Source: Streptomyces stelliscabiei
GTDB taxonomy: Bacteria; Actinomycetota; Actinomycetes; Streptomycetales; Streptomycetaceae
Direction: 5' to 3'
DNA: 64,000 bases
NCBI RefSeq assembly: GCF_014873495.1
Contig: NZ_JADBGF010000001.1
Location: 7,378,001-7,442,000 of the forward strand
This document shows, piece after piece, positions 24,942-32,955 of this stretch; position 1 is the first letter of the stretch; every line of letters starts with the position of its first letter. A model generated the notes under the pieces. The model did no database searches, was not told the DNA's origin, and saw nothing but the letters and a program-made list of their open reading frames with translations. The position numbers and the translations under genes are program-made.

Positions 24942-26409
24942 CGGCTCCGTCCGCGTACGTTTCTGTCCGTCCCCGACCGGCAACCCCCATGTGGGTCTGG
25001 TCCGCACGGCCCTGTTCAACTGGGCGTTCGCCCGCCACACCGGCGGCACGTTCGTCTTCCGCATCGAGGACACCGACGCGGCCCGCGACTCCGAGGAGTC
25101 CTACGAGCAGCTCCTGGACTCCCTGCGCTGGCTGGGCTTCACCTGGGACGAGGGCCCCGAGGTCGGCGGCCCCCACGCGCCGTACCGCCAGTCGCAGCGC
25201 ATGGAGACGTACCAGGAGGTGGCCGAGAAGCTCAAGGACGCCGGCCGCGCCTACCCCTGCTACTGCACCGCCTCCGAGCTGGAGGAGCGCCGCGACGCCG
25301 CCCGCGCCGCCGGCAGGCCCTCCGGCTACGACGGCAAGTGCCGCGAGGTCACACCGGAGCAGAAGGCGCGCTACGAGGCCGAGGGCCGCGAGCCGATCGT
25401 CCGCTTCCGGATGCCCGACGAGACGATCACCTTCACGGACCTGGTCCGCGGCGAGCTGACCTTCACCCCGGAGAACGTGCCGGACTACGGCATCGTCCGC
25501 GCGAACGGCGCCCCCCTCTACACGCTCGTCAACCCCGTCGACGACGCCCTCATGGAGATCACCCACGTCCTGCGCGGCGAGGACCTGCTCTCCTCCACCC
25601 CCCGCCAGATCGCCCTCTACAAGGCGCTGATCGAGCTGGGCATCGCCAAGGAGGTCCCGTCCTTCGGGCACCTGCCGTACGTGATGGGCGAGGGCAACAA
25701 GAAGCTGTCGAAGCGCGACCCGCAGTCCTCGCTCAACCTCTACCGGGAGCGCGGCTTCCTGCCCGAGGGCCTGCTCAACTATCTCTCCCTGCTCGGCTGG
25801 TCGCTCTCCGCCGACAAGGACATCTTCACGATCGAGGAGATGGTCGCCGCCTTCGACGTCGCGGACGTGAACCCCAACCCGGCCCGCTTCGACCTCAAGA
25901 AGGCCGAGGCGATCAACGCCGACCACATCCGTCTGCTGGACGTGAAGGAGTTCACCGGGCGCTGCGCCCCCTGGCTGCAGGCCCCCTTCGCCCCCTGGGC
26001 GCCCGAGGACTTCGACGAGGCCAAGTGGGAGGCCATCGCCCCGCACGCGCAGACCCGTCTGAAGGTCCTCTCCGAGATCACGGAGAACGTCGACTTCCTG
26101 TTCCTGCCGGAGCCGGTGGAGGACGAGGCGAGCTGGGCGAAGGCCATGAAGGAGGGCTCCGACGCCCTCCTGCGCACGGCGAGGGAGAAGCTGGAGGCGG
26201 CCGACTGGGCCTCGGCCGAGTCCCTGAAGGAGGCCGTCCTGGCCGCCGGCGAGGCCCACGGCCTCAAGCTCGGCAAGGCCCAGGCCCCCGTCCGAGTCGC
26301 CGTCACCGGCCGCACGGTCGGCCTCCCGCTCTTCGAGTCCCTGGAGATCCTGGGCAGGGAGAAGACGCTGGCCCGGATCGACGCGGCCCTGGCGAAGCTG
26401 GCCGCTTAA
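24934..26409 (+). CDS. gltX: Glutamyl-tRNA synthetase
   Basis: A 491-residue class I synthetase that charges tRNA-Glu (and probably tRNA-Gln, later amidated, as in most actinobacteria). The HIGH-like motif is in CPSPTGNPHVG near residue 20 and the KMSKS-like KLSKR is at 257-261. The C-terminal anticodon-binding helical domain follows. GTG start within the end of the FAH gene. A nearby cluster of three tRNA-Glu and two tRNA-Gln genes 1 kb downstream fits functionally. A strong hairpin follows the stop. Confidence 0.97.
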   Translation: MANGSVRVRFCPSPTGNPHVGLVRTALFNWAFARHTGGTFVFRIEDTDAARDSEESYEQLLDSLRWLGFTWDEGPEVGGPHAPYRQSQRMETYQEVAEKLKDAGRAYPCYCTASELEERRDAARAAGRPSGYDGKCREVTPEQKARYEAEGREPIVRFRMPDETITFTDLVRGELTFTPENVPDYGIVRANGAPLYTLVNPVDDALMEITHVLRGEDLLSSTPRQIALYKALIELGIAKEVPSFGHLPYVMGEGNKKLSKRDPQSSLNLYRERGFLPEGLLNYLSLLGWSLSADKDIFTIEEMVAAFDVADVNPNPARFDLKKAEAINADHIRLLDVKEFTGRCAPWLQAPFAPWAPEDFDEAKWEAIAPHAQTRLKVLSEITENVDFLFLPEPVEDEASWAKAMKEGSDALLRTAREKLEAADWASAESLKEAVLAAGEAHGLKLGKAQAPVRVAVTGRTVGLPLFESLEILGREKTLARIDAALAKLAA

Positions 26410-26417
26410 CCGCCGCG

Positions 26418-26463
26418 GACGAAGGGGGCGGCACCCGGGCATCCCGGTGCCGCCCCCTTCGTC
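26418..26463 (+). terminator. Terminator after gltX
   Basis: A near-perfect 21-bp stem beginning GACGAAGGGGGCGGCACC with a short CAT loop, starting 9 bp after the gltX stop. Confidence 0.9.
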
Positions 26464-26510
26464 GTCCCAACCTCCGGACAGGACGCCCGGCCCCGGGCTA
26501 CCGTCGGATC

Positions 26511-27242
26511 ATGGACATCAAGGCCGTGCTCTGGGACGTCGACGACACCCTTTTCGACTACACCGCGGCCGACCGGGCCGGCATGCGCGACCATCTCGCC
26601 GCCGAGGGCCTGCTCCTCGGACACGACTCCGTCGAGGACGCCCTGACCCGCTGGCGCGAACTGACCAGCCTGCACTGGCGGCGGTACGCGGCCGGCGAGG
26701 GCGACTGGGAGTCCACCCGCCGCGACCGGGTGCGGGACTTCCACGGGCAGCCCCTGAGCGACACCGAGGCCGACGCCTGGTTCGAGCGCTACATCGCCCA
26801 CTACGAACGGGCCTGGACGCTCTTCCCGGACGTCGTGCCCGTCCTGGACGCGCTGGCCGCCAGCCACCGGCACGCGGTGCTGTCCAACTCCAGCCTCCCC
26901 GTCCAGGAACGCAAGCTCCGCGCGCTCGGCGTGTGGGACCGCTTCGAGACGGTGCTGTGCGCCGAGCAACTGGGCATCCACAAACCGGCCGCCGAGGCGT
27001 TCCACGTGGCCTGCGAGGCCCTGGAGCTGCCCCCGCACGAGGTCGCCTACGTGGGCGACCACCCGGAGATCGACGGCCGGGGCGCGGCCGACGCCGGACT
27101 GCTGTCGGTGTGGATCGACCGCGGCGGCCTCTACGCGACCGTCGACCCGCCCGTCGGGCCGCACCGGATCGCCACCCTCGCCGAACTCCCGGCGATCCTC
27201 GGCTCGGATACCCGTTTTGGAGCGCCGTCCACCTTCGGGTAA
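26511..27242 (+). CDS. HAD-superfamily hydrolase
   Basis: A 243-residue haloacid-dehalogenase-type phosphatase. Motif I is DVDDTLFD with nucleophile Asp9 and Asp11. A helical cap follows, then motif II Ser in AVLSNSS, motif III Lys in IHKPAAEAF and motif IV VGDHPEIDGRGA. Such proteins dephosphorylate small sugars or nucleotides or detoxify damaged metabolites; the substrate is unknown. It is a single gene between the gltX terminator and the tRNA cluster. Confidence 0.9.
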   Translation: MDIKAVLWDVDDTLFDYTAADRAGMRDHLAAEGLLLGHDSVEDALTRWRELTSLHWRRYAAGEGDWESTRRDRVRDFHGQPLSDTEADAWFERYIAHYERAWTLFPDVVPVLDALAASHRHAVLSNSSLPVQERKLRALGVWDRFETVLCAEQLGIHKPAAEAFHVACEALELPPHEVAYVGDHPEIDGRGAADAGLLSVWIDRGGLYATVDPPVGPHRIATLAELPAILGSDTRFGAPSTFG

Positions 27243-27333
27243 TGTTCTTCCTGCGCCGCCGGAGAGCGGGCCGAAAGGCCTGGAACCGGAGACGCACACT
27301 AGAACAAGATCCCTTCAAGGGCTTGAGTTCCAG

Positions 27334-27405
27334 TGGCCTATGGTGTAATTGGCAGCACGACGGTTTCTGGTTCCGTTAGTCTTGGTTCGAGTCCAGGTAG
27401 GCCAG
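27334..27405 (+). tRNA. tRNA-Gln (anticodon CTG)
   Basis: 72 nt. The acceptor stem TGGCCTA/TAGGCCA, D arm with GTGTAATTGGCA, anticodon loop TTCTGGT and T arm CTTGG-TTCGAGT-CCAGG all fold. The last anticodon-stem pair is a T-T mismatch (ACGGT against TCCGT), unlike the second tRNA-Gln. No CCA is encoded. Confidence 0.95.
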
Positions 27406-27448
27406 CTCGCAGAGCTCATCTGCACCAGTGGAAGATCGCTTCCACGAA

Positions 27449-27521
27449 GCCCCCGTTGTGTAGCGGCCTAGCACGCTGCCCTCTCACGGCAGTAGCGCCG
27501 GTTCGAATCCGGTCGGGGGTA
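27449..27521 (+). tRNA. tRNA-Glu (anticodon CTC), copy 1
   Basis: 73 nt. Acceptor GCCCCCG/CGGGGGT, anticodon arm CTGCC-CTCTCAC-GGCAG, T arm GCCGG-TTCGAAT-CCGGT. It differs from copies 2 and 3 in the anticodon stem (CTGCC rather than CCGCC) and at loop position 38. Confidence 0.96.
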
Positions 27522-27583
27522 CAGATCCTTCCCGCGAAGGTGGCCAGGGTAGCTCCCACCACGCTCGATGCAGGATCGCTAGG

Positions 27584-27656
27584 GCCCCCGTTGTGTAGCG
27601 GCCTAGCACGCCGCCCTCTCAAGGCGGTAGCGCCGGTTCGAATCCGGTCGGGGGTA
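27584..27656 (+). tRNA. tRNA-Glu (anticodon CTC), copy 2
   Basis: 73 nt with anticodon arm CCGCC-CTCTCAA-GGCGG. Identical to copy 3, including the 14 bases before it (TGCAGGATCGCTAG), which indicates a recent duplication. Confidence 0.96.
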
Positions 27657-27679
27657 CGCAAAAAAGGTATCAACCATAT

Positions 27680-27751
27680 TGGTCTATGGTGTAATTGGCA
27701 ACACTACGGTTTCTGGTACCGTCATTCTTGGTTCGAGTCCAGGTAGACCAG
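27680..27751 (+). tRNA. tRNA-Gln (anticodon CTG), second gene
   Basis: 72 nt. Acceptor TGGTCTA/TAGACCA and a fully paired anticodon stem ACGGT-TTCTGGT-ACCGT. It differs from the first tRNA-Gln in several stem positions by compensating changes. Confidence 0.96.
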
Positions 27752-27797
27752 CTCGGACCTGCGGCGTTGTAAATTAAACGCGTGCAGGATCGCTAGG

Positions 27798-27870
27798 GCC
27801 CCCGTTGTGTAGCGGCCTAGCACGCCGCCCTCTCAAGGCGGTAGCGCCGGTTCGAATCCGGTCGGGGGTA
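27798..27870 (+). tRNA. tRNA-Glu (anticodon CTC), copy 3
   Basis: 73 nt, identical to copy 2. Last gene of the five-tRNA cluster, followed 7 bp later by a terminator. Confidence 0.96.
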
Positions 27871-27877
27871 CGTGAAT

Positions 27878-27907
27878 GAAGGCCCTCCACTTCGGTGGAG
27901 GGCCTTC
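27878..27907 (+). terminator. Terminator of the tRNA cluster
   Basis: A perfect 13-bp stem GAAGGCCCTCCAC/GTGGAGGGCCTTC closed by a TTCG tetraloop, immediately after the last tRNA. Confidence 0.9.
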
Positions 27908-27952
27908 GTCGTGTGCCCCCGGCCGGTCGTGTGCCCTGGCCGGCCGTCCCGG

Positions 27953-28597
27953 CTACTCGATGCCGTACCGCCGGGCCGACTCCTCCTCCTGGGCCAGCCG
28001 GTGCAGCGAGCGCAGCACCGGCTCGAAGAGCACCGCCGACGAGACCGCCTGCTCGACCATCTCCGTGTCGGACTCACAGGTCTCCATGCGGTCCAGGTCA
28101 CGCGCGGCTGCCTGGTGCATCAACTCGGCGTACGGGGCCATGCTTTCGGCGTCGCACGGATAGCCGAGCCGCAGCAGCGTCGCGACCAGCGCCACCAGGG
28201 AACGGTGGACGGGGGAGAGGGCGCCGATCTCCCGCGCCGCGTCCCAGCCCAGCCGCTGCAGCAGCCGGTCCACCTCGGCCGTCGCGGCGACGGTGACCGG
28301 GTCCTCCTCGTCCGGGCCGGGGGTCTGCGGCAGGGCCCACAGGGCCGCGCCGAGCCGGATCGTACGGCCCAGCGACTCGTCGTCCACGTGCCGGAGCACC
28401 TCCCGGGCGTTCACCACCGGCACCTTGCCCACCTGGATCAACGCCCGCACCAGCCGCAGCCGGCGCAGATGCTCCTCGTCGTACTCCGCCGTGGTCGCGT
28501 TGACCTGGCGGCCCGGCGCCAACAGGCCTTCACGCAGGTAGTACTTGATCGTCGCCGTGGACACCCCGCTGCGCTCGCTCAGCTCCGCCAGCCGCAT
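27953..28597 (-). CDS. MerR-family transcriptional regulator
   Basis: A 214-residue MerR regulator. The N-terminal winged helix is typical (MRLAELSERSGVSTATIKYYLREGLL), with the EYDEEHLRRLRLVRALIQVGK second half. The C-terminal ~130 residues form a helical effector domain without the metal-binding Cys pairs of metal sensors. It is divergent from the DUF4188 gene, and a perfect inverted repeat lies in the 81-bp gap, so it very likely controls that gene and itself. The inducer is unknown. Confidence 0.92.
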   Translation of the reverse strand: MRLAELSERSGVSTATIKYYLREGLLAPGRQVNATTAEYDEEHLRRLRLVRALIQVGKVPVVNAREVLRHVDDESLGRTIRLGAALWALPQTPGPDEEDPVTVAATAEVDRLLQRLGWDAAREIGALSPVHRSLVALVATLLRLGYPCDAESMAPYAELMHQAAARDLDRMETCESDTEMVEQAVSSAVLFEPVLRSLHRLAQEEESARRYGIE

Positions 28598-28625
28598 CTC
28601 TCTTGCGCCTCTCCTTGGGAAGTGT

Positions 28626-28655
28626 CACTATCCAAGCACGGCAGTTCGGATAGTG
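28626..28655. promoter_or_regulatory. Inverted-repeat operator between merR-type gene and DUF4188 gene
   Basis: CACTATCC (28626-28633) and its exact complement GGATAGTG (28648-28655) are separated by 14 bp. GATAGT can serve as the -10 of the rightward gene, with a -35-like GTCACT 19 bp upstream. The overlong spacer and the dyad between the promoter boxes are what MerR-type activators use. Confidence 0.75.
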
Positions 28656-28678
28656 CCGCTCACCAACCAGGGGGAGTC

Positions 28679-29188
28679 ATGTTCGGAAAGCGGGTCGCGC
28701 CCGGCCGTACCACCGCGGCGGCCGAGGGCGAGGTGGTGGTGCTGCTGATCGGCACGCGGATCAACCACTTCTGGGCCGTGCACCACTGGGGTCCCGTGCT
28801 GACGGCGATGCCGCGGATGCTGCGGGAGCTGCGGAAGGACCCGGAACGGGGACTGCTGAACGCCGTGCTGCTGACGGCCTCACCGCGGACCTACTACGTC
28901 GTCCAGTACTGGGAGTCCAAGGAGAAGCTCTACGCCTACGCGCACGCGCCCGACGCGTTCCACCGTGTGGCGTGGGCGGCGCTCAACCGCAGGGAGCGCA
29001 AGGGGAAGTCGCGACAGCACGTGGGGCTCTGGCACGAGACCTATGTGGTGCCGGAGGGTTCGTACGAGTCGATCTACGCCGACATGCCCGCGTTCGGCCT
29101 CGCGGCGGCCACGGGGGTGCTGCCGCTGGAGAAGCGGGGGAGGTCGGCGAAGGAGAGGTTCGCTCACCGGCGGGGGGTCGGTGCCTAG
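28679..29188 (+). CDS. DUF4188 family protein (monooxygenase-like fold)
   Basis: A 169-residue protein of the DUF4188 group, related to antibiotic-biosynthesis-monooxygenase-like alpha/beta barrels. Features: LLIGTRINHFWAVHHWGPVLTAMPRMLREL near the N-terminus, YYVVQYWESKEKLYAYAHAPD in the middle, and GLWHETYVVPEGSYESIYADMP, the characteristic last strand and helix. No cofactor motif is seen. ATG 28679 follows GGGGGAG. Control by the adjacent MerR regulator is strongly suggested by the shared operator. The role may be detoxification or oxidation of a small molecule, which is inference. Confidence 0.85.
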   Translation: MFGKRVAPGRTTAAAEGEVVVLLIGTRINHFWAVHHWGPVLTAMPRMLRELRKDPERGLLNAVLLTASPRTYYVVQYWESKEKLYAYAHAPDAFHRVAWAALNRRERKGKSRQHVGLWHETYVVPEGSYESIYADMPAFGLAAATGVLPLEKRGRSAKERFAHRRGVGA

Positions 29189-29244
29189 CCTGCTGGCGTA
29201 CTGGGCGCCGTGGGGGAGCTGTGTGGGGCGGCTGCGGGTGGATC

Positions 29245-29288
29245 GTGGTTGCTCGCGCGGTTCCCCGCGCCCCTGAAGGGCGCGGCTG
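29245..29288. repeat. Dispersed palindromic repeat, copy A
   Basis: Contains the core CGCGGTTCCCCGCGCCCCTG and a further GCGCCCCTGAAGGGCGC hairpin. Matches other intergenic copies at 37790, 43018, 50415, 50514 and 54894. It lies between the DUF4188 stop and the shared terminator. Confidence 0.75.
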
Positions 29289-29302
29289 CTGTCGCCCCAT
29301 GA

Positions 29303-29336
29303 GAAAAGGCCTGCCGCGGCGTTGAGGCAGGCCTTT
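29303..29336. terminator. Bidirectional terminator between DUF4188 gene and ndgR
   Basis: A 12-bp stem AAAAGGCCTGCC/GGCAGGCCTTTT with a 10-nt loop. The flanking A and T runs suit termination from both convergent genes. Confidence 0.9.
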
Positions 29337-29364
29337 TCCCGTGGTCGGGCGGGGATGTGGTGGA

Positions 29365-30081
29365 TCAACCGGTGCGGCGCAGGGCCTCCGAGAGACGGCC
29401 CGCGGCGTCGATGACCGCCTGGGCGTGCATACGGCCGGGGTGGCGGGTGAGGCGCTCGATGGGGCCGGAGACGGAGACGGCGGCCACCACGCGGTTCGAC
29501 GGCCCGCGCACGGGGGCGGAGACCGAGGCGACGCCCGGCTCGCGCTCGCCGATGGACTGGGCCCAGCCCCGGCGCCGTACGCCCGAGAGGGCGGTGGCCG
29601 TGAAGCGGGCGCCCTGGAGGCCGCGGTGCAGCCGCTCCGGCTCCTCCCAGGCCATCAGGATCTGCGCCGACGAACCGGCCTTCATCGTGAGGGTCGAGCC
29701 GACCGGGACCGTGTCCCTGAGCCCCGAGAGTCGCTCCGCGGCGGCGACACAGATACGCATGTCGCCCTGTCGGCGATACAGCTGCGCGCTCTCGCCCGTG
29801 ATGTCGCGCAGATGCGTGAGCACCGGGCCCGCCGTCGCGAGGAGGCGGTCCTCGCCGGCGGCCGCGGCCAGCTCGGCCAGCCGGGGGCCGAGGATGAACC
29901 GGCCCTGCATGTCGCGTGCCACCATGCGGTGGTGTTCCAGAGCCACGGCCAGGCGGTGGGCCGTGGGCCGTGCGAGTCCCGTGGCGCCGACCAGACCCGC
30001 GAGGGTGGCCGGACCGGACTCCAGAGCGCTCAGGACCAGGGCCGCCTTGTCCAGAACGCCGACGCCGCTACTGTTGTCCAT
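29365..30081 (-). CDS. ndgR: IclR-family regulator NdgR
   Basis: A 238-residue IclR regulator, the same length as the S. coelicolor NdgR I recall. The N-terminal winged helix is LAGLVGATGLARPTAHRLAVAL and the C-terminal IclR effector domain ends PGRMHAQAVIDAAGRLSEAL. NdgR-type proteins control leucine and other amino-acid genes and influence antibiotic production. ATG 30081 (MDNSSGVGVLDKAALV) is chosen to match family length; the upstream ATG at 30102 adds seven odd residues. It is divergent from leuCD, its expected target, with a 193-bp shared promoter region. Confidence 0.93.
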   Translation of the reverse strand: MDNSSGVGVLDKAALVLSALESGPATLAGLVGATGLARPTAHRLAVALEHHRMVARDMQGRFILGPRLAELAAAAGEDRLLATAGPVLTHLRDITGESAQLYRRQGDMRICVAAAERLSGLRDTVPVGSTLTMKAGSSAQILMAWEEPERLHRGLQGARFTATALSGVRRRGWAQSIGEREPGVASVSAPVRGPSNRVVAAVSVSGPIERLTRHPGRMHAQAVIDAAGRLSEALRRTG

Positions 30082-30274
30082 GCAACGATACTCGCGTCTC
30101 ACTCTGTGAAACGCAAGTTCAATTTCGCGTGGACCTTGCCACTCTGGAAGAAGAACAACGGCTCGCGGACCAACGAGCCCGGCGGCCGGCGCTCATACGA
30201 GGGGTACGTGCGCCCGCCACCTCCGATATCTCTAGTTGGGCCGGCGCTCGGACAAGCCGGCCGGAGGGAAAGCG

Positions 30275-31699
30275 ATGGGTAGGACACTCGCGGAGAAGGT
30301 CTGGGACGACCACGTCGTCCGGCGCGCCGAGGGCGAGCCCGACCTCCTCTTCATCGATCTGCACCTGCTGCACGAGGTGACCAGCCCCCAGGCCTTCGAC
30401 GGTCTCCGCAAGAGCGGGCGGAAGGTTCGCCGGCTCGACCTGACCATCGCGACCGAGGACCACAACACCCCCACCCTCGACATCGACAAGCCCATCGCGG
30501 ACCCGGTCTCCCGCGTCCAGCTGGAGACGCTGCGCGCGAACGCCGCCGAGTTCGGTGTGCGTCTGCACCCGCTGGGCGACGTCGAGCAGGGCGTCGTGCA
30601 CGTCGTCGGCCCCCAGCTGGGTCTCACCCAGCCCGGCATGACGGTCGTCTGTGGTGACTCCCACACCTCCACGCACGGCGCCTTCGGCGGTCTGGCGTTC
30701 GGTATCGGCACCTCCCAGGTGGAGCATGTGCTGGCGACCCAGACGCTGCCGCTGGTCCGCCCGAAGACCATGGCCATCACGGTCGAGGGCGAGCTGCCCG
30801 ACGGCGTCACCGCCAAGGACCTGATCCTCGCGATCATCGCCAAGATCGGTACCGGCGGCGGCCAGGGCTATGTCCTGGAGTACCGCGGCCCCGCCATCGA
30901 GAAGCTCTCGATGGAGGCCCGCATGACCATCTGCAACATGTCGATCGAGGCCGGCGCCCGCGCGGGCATGATCGCCCCCGACGAGACCACCTTCGACTAC
31001 CTCAAGGGCCGTCCGCACGCCCCCGAGGGTGCGGACTGGGACGCGGCCGTCGCGTACTGGAAGACGCTGAGGACGGACGAGGACGCCGAGTTCGACGCCG
31101 AGGTGATCATCGACGGTGCCTCCCTGTCGCCGTTCGTCACCTGGGGCACCAACCCCGGCCAGGGCGCGCCGCTTTCGGCGTCGGTCCCCGACCCGGCTTC
31201 GTACGAGGACGCTTCGGAGCGCCACGCCGCCGAAAAGGCCCTGGAGTACATGGGGTTGGAGGCCGGCCAGCCGCTGAAGTCCATCGACGTGGACACCGTC
31301 TTCGTAGGTTCGTGCACCAACGGCCGCATCGAGGACCTGCGCGCCGCCGCCGACCTGATCAAGGGCCGCAAAGTCGCCGACGGCGTACGGATGCTGGTCG
31401 TCCCCGGCTCCGCGCGGGTCGGTCTGCAGGCCGTCTCCGAGGGCCTGGACGTCGTCTTCAAGGAGGCCGGCGCCGAGTGGCGGCACGCGGGCTGCTCGAT
31501 GTGTCTGGGCATGAACCCGGACCAGCTGGCCCCCGGTGAGCGCTCCGCGTCCACCTCCAACCGCAACTTCGAGGGCAGGCAGGGCAAGGGCGGCCGTACC
31601 CACCTGGTGTCGCCGCAGGTCGCCGCGGCGACGGCCGTCCTGGGCCACCTGGCGTCCCCCGCCGACCTGACCGACACCCCCGCGCCCGCTGGAGTCTGA
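30275..31699 (+). CDS. leuC: 3-isopropylmalate dehydratase large subunit
   Basis: A 474-residue aconitase-family protein that isomerises 2- to 3-isopropylmalate in leucine synthesis, with a 4Fe-4S cluster. The opening MGRTLAEKVWDDHVV, DLHLLHEVTSPQAF, VVCGDSHTSTHGAFG, GSCTNGR and GCSMCLGMNPD show the active site and the cluster cysteines. Start: ATG 30275 after GGAGGGAAAGCG. It forms an operon with leuD, 6 bp downstream, and is probably regulated by NdgR from the divergent gene. Confidence 0.97.
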   Translation: MGRTLAEKVWDDHVVRRAEGEPDLLFIDLHLLHEVTSPQAFDGLRKSGRKVRRLDLTIATEDHNTPTLDIDKPIADPVSRVQLETLRANAAEFGVRLHPLGDVEQGVVHVVGPQLGLTQPGMTVVCGDSHTSTHGAFGGLAFGIGTSQVEHVLATQTLPLVRPKTMAITVEGELPDGVTAKDLILAIIAKIGTGGGQGYVLEYRGPAIEKLSMEARMTICNMSIEAGARAGMIAPDETTFDYLKGRPHAPEGADWDAAVAYWKTLRTDEDAEFDAEVIIDGASLSPFVTWGTNPGQGAPLSASVPDPASYEDASERHAAEKALEYMGLEAGQPLKSIDVDTVFVGSCTNGRIEDLRAAADLIKGRKVADGVRMLVVPGSARVGLQAVSEGLDVVFKEAGAEWRHAGCSMCLGMNPDQLAPGERSASTSNRNFEGRQGKGGRTHLVSPQVAAATAVLGHLASPADLTDTPAPAGV

Positions 31700-31705
31700 A
31701 CAGCC

Positions 31706-32299
31706 ATGGAAGCATTCACCACCCACACCGGCCGGGCCGTCCCGCTGCGCCGCAGCAATGTCGACACCGACCAGATCATCCCCGCCCACTGGCTCAAGAA
31801 GGTGACCAGGGACGGCTTCGAGGACGGACTGTTCGAGGCCTGGCGCAAGGACGAGACCTTCGTCCTCAACCAGCCCGAGCGCCAGGGAGCCACCGTCCTG
31901 GTGGCCGGCCCCGACTTCGGCACCGGCTCCTCCCGTGAGCACGCCGTGTGGGCGCTGCAGAACTACGGCTTCAAGGCCGTCATCTCCTCCCGCTTCGCCG
32001 ACATCTTCCGCGGCAACTCGCTCAAGAACGGCCTGCTCACGGTCGTCCTGGAGCAGGAGATCGTGGAGGCGCTGCAGCAGCTCGCGGAGAACGACCCGCA
32101 GGCCGAGATCACGGTCGACCTCCAGTCCCGCGAGGTGCGCGCCGAGGGCATCACCGCCTCCTTCGAGCTGGACGAGAACTCCCGCTGGCGGCTGCTGAAC
32201 GGGCTGGACGACATCTCCATCACCCTCCAGAACGAGGCCGACATCTCCGCGTACGAGGCCAAGCGGCCGTCGTACAAGCCGAGGACGCTGAAAGTCTGA
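31706..32299 (+). CDS. leuD: 3-isopropylmalate dehydratase small subunit
   Basis: A 197-residue swivel-domain partner of LeuC. Family motifs: NVDTDQIIPAHWLK, the conserved GPDFGTGSSREHAVWAL and SRFADIFRGNSLKNGLL. It begins 6 bp after the leuC stop and ends before a strong hairpin, so leuCD is a two-gene transcript. Confidence 0.97.
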   Translation: MEAFTTHTGRAVPLRRSNVDTDQIIPAHWLKKVTRDGFEDGLFEAWRKDETFVLNQPERQGATVLVAGPDFGTGSSREHAVWALQNYGFKAVISSRFADIFRGNSLKNGLLTVVLEQEIVEALQQLAENDPQAEITVDLQSREVRAEGITASFELDENSRWRLLNGLDDISITLQNEADISAYEAKRPSYKPRTLKV

Positions 32300-32366
32300 T
32301 CCGCCCGGCGCGAGCCACCCGCCGGGCGGCCCGTGCAAGGCGCATTCCAGCCACCGCGACACCCCC

Positions 32367-32400
32367 AGGTACCCCCAATCGGGCACGGTTGGGGGTACCT
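32367..32400 (+). terminator. Terminator of leuCD
   Basis: A 12-bp perfect stem AGGTACCCCCAA/TTGGGGGTACCT with a 10-nt loop, 68 bp after the leuD stop. The remaining ~190 bp before the next gene shows no further feature. Confidence 0.88.
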
Positions 32401-32587
32401 GCATGTCCGGGTTCGGAGACCTTCGAAGTCATGTGCAGAAAGGTTTCAACTCCCCTAGTTACAAAGGTGATTGCTGGGGTACGCGCACCATGGTGTGGCA
32501 TCGACCGGCAGTGCTCCTCAGGTCTCCGGAAGGCGGCAGTTGCCCCCTGCGCAGGCGACAACTCGCCCCAGATGGCACAATCTGTGC

Positions 32588-32818
32588 ATGGAACACGACG
32601 GCCAACTCGAGCTCTATACGGCGGTCGCGGGCCAACTCAAGGAAGCGCACGCAAGAGTGCGCGCACTGCAAGTCCCGGAGGGCGTACGCATGGCGCTGAC
32701 CCGGAAGCTGCTGGTCATTACGGCCGTGGCCAAGCACGATCTCGCCGACGCGGCAAGGCGGCTGGAGGGCTTCACGACGGACCTCGACGAGGGGCGAATG
32801 CCCGTAGAGGACCGCTGA
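32588..32818 (+). CDS. Small conserved-looking hypothetical protein between leuD and hupS
   Basis: A 76-residue soluble, largely helical protein (MEHDGQLELYTAVAGQLKEAH, then RMALTRKLLVITAVAKHDLADAARRL). I do not know a function. There is no ribosome site before ATG 32588, but CACAAT at 32576-32581 could be a -10 with transcription starting at the ATG, so the mRNA may be leaderless. S. coelicolor, as I recall, has a small gene in the same place, which supports it being real. Confidence 0.75.
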   Translation: MEHDGQLELYTAVAGQLKEAHARVRALQVPEGVRMALTRKLLVITAVAKHDLADAARRLEGFTTDLDEGRMPVEDR

Positions 32819-32876
32819 GAGAACTCCGTGGCTGCCGAGTTCGTTGCGGCACAAGGGTGATAAGCCCGTTTCGTGT

Positions 32877-32905
32877 TTGATTTGCGGTATATATCTGCCT
32901 AACGT
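32877..32905 (+). promoter_or_regulatory. Predicted hupS promoter
   Basis: TTGATT (-35, 32877-32882) and TAACGT (-10, 32900-32905) with a 17-bp spacer, in an AT-rich stretch 50 bp upstream of the hupS start. Confidence 0.5.
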
Positions 32906-32955
32906 GCGAAAAGCTTGAACACTTTCGTTCTGGCGATGTCTCCGAAGGGGAAGAC

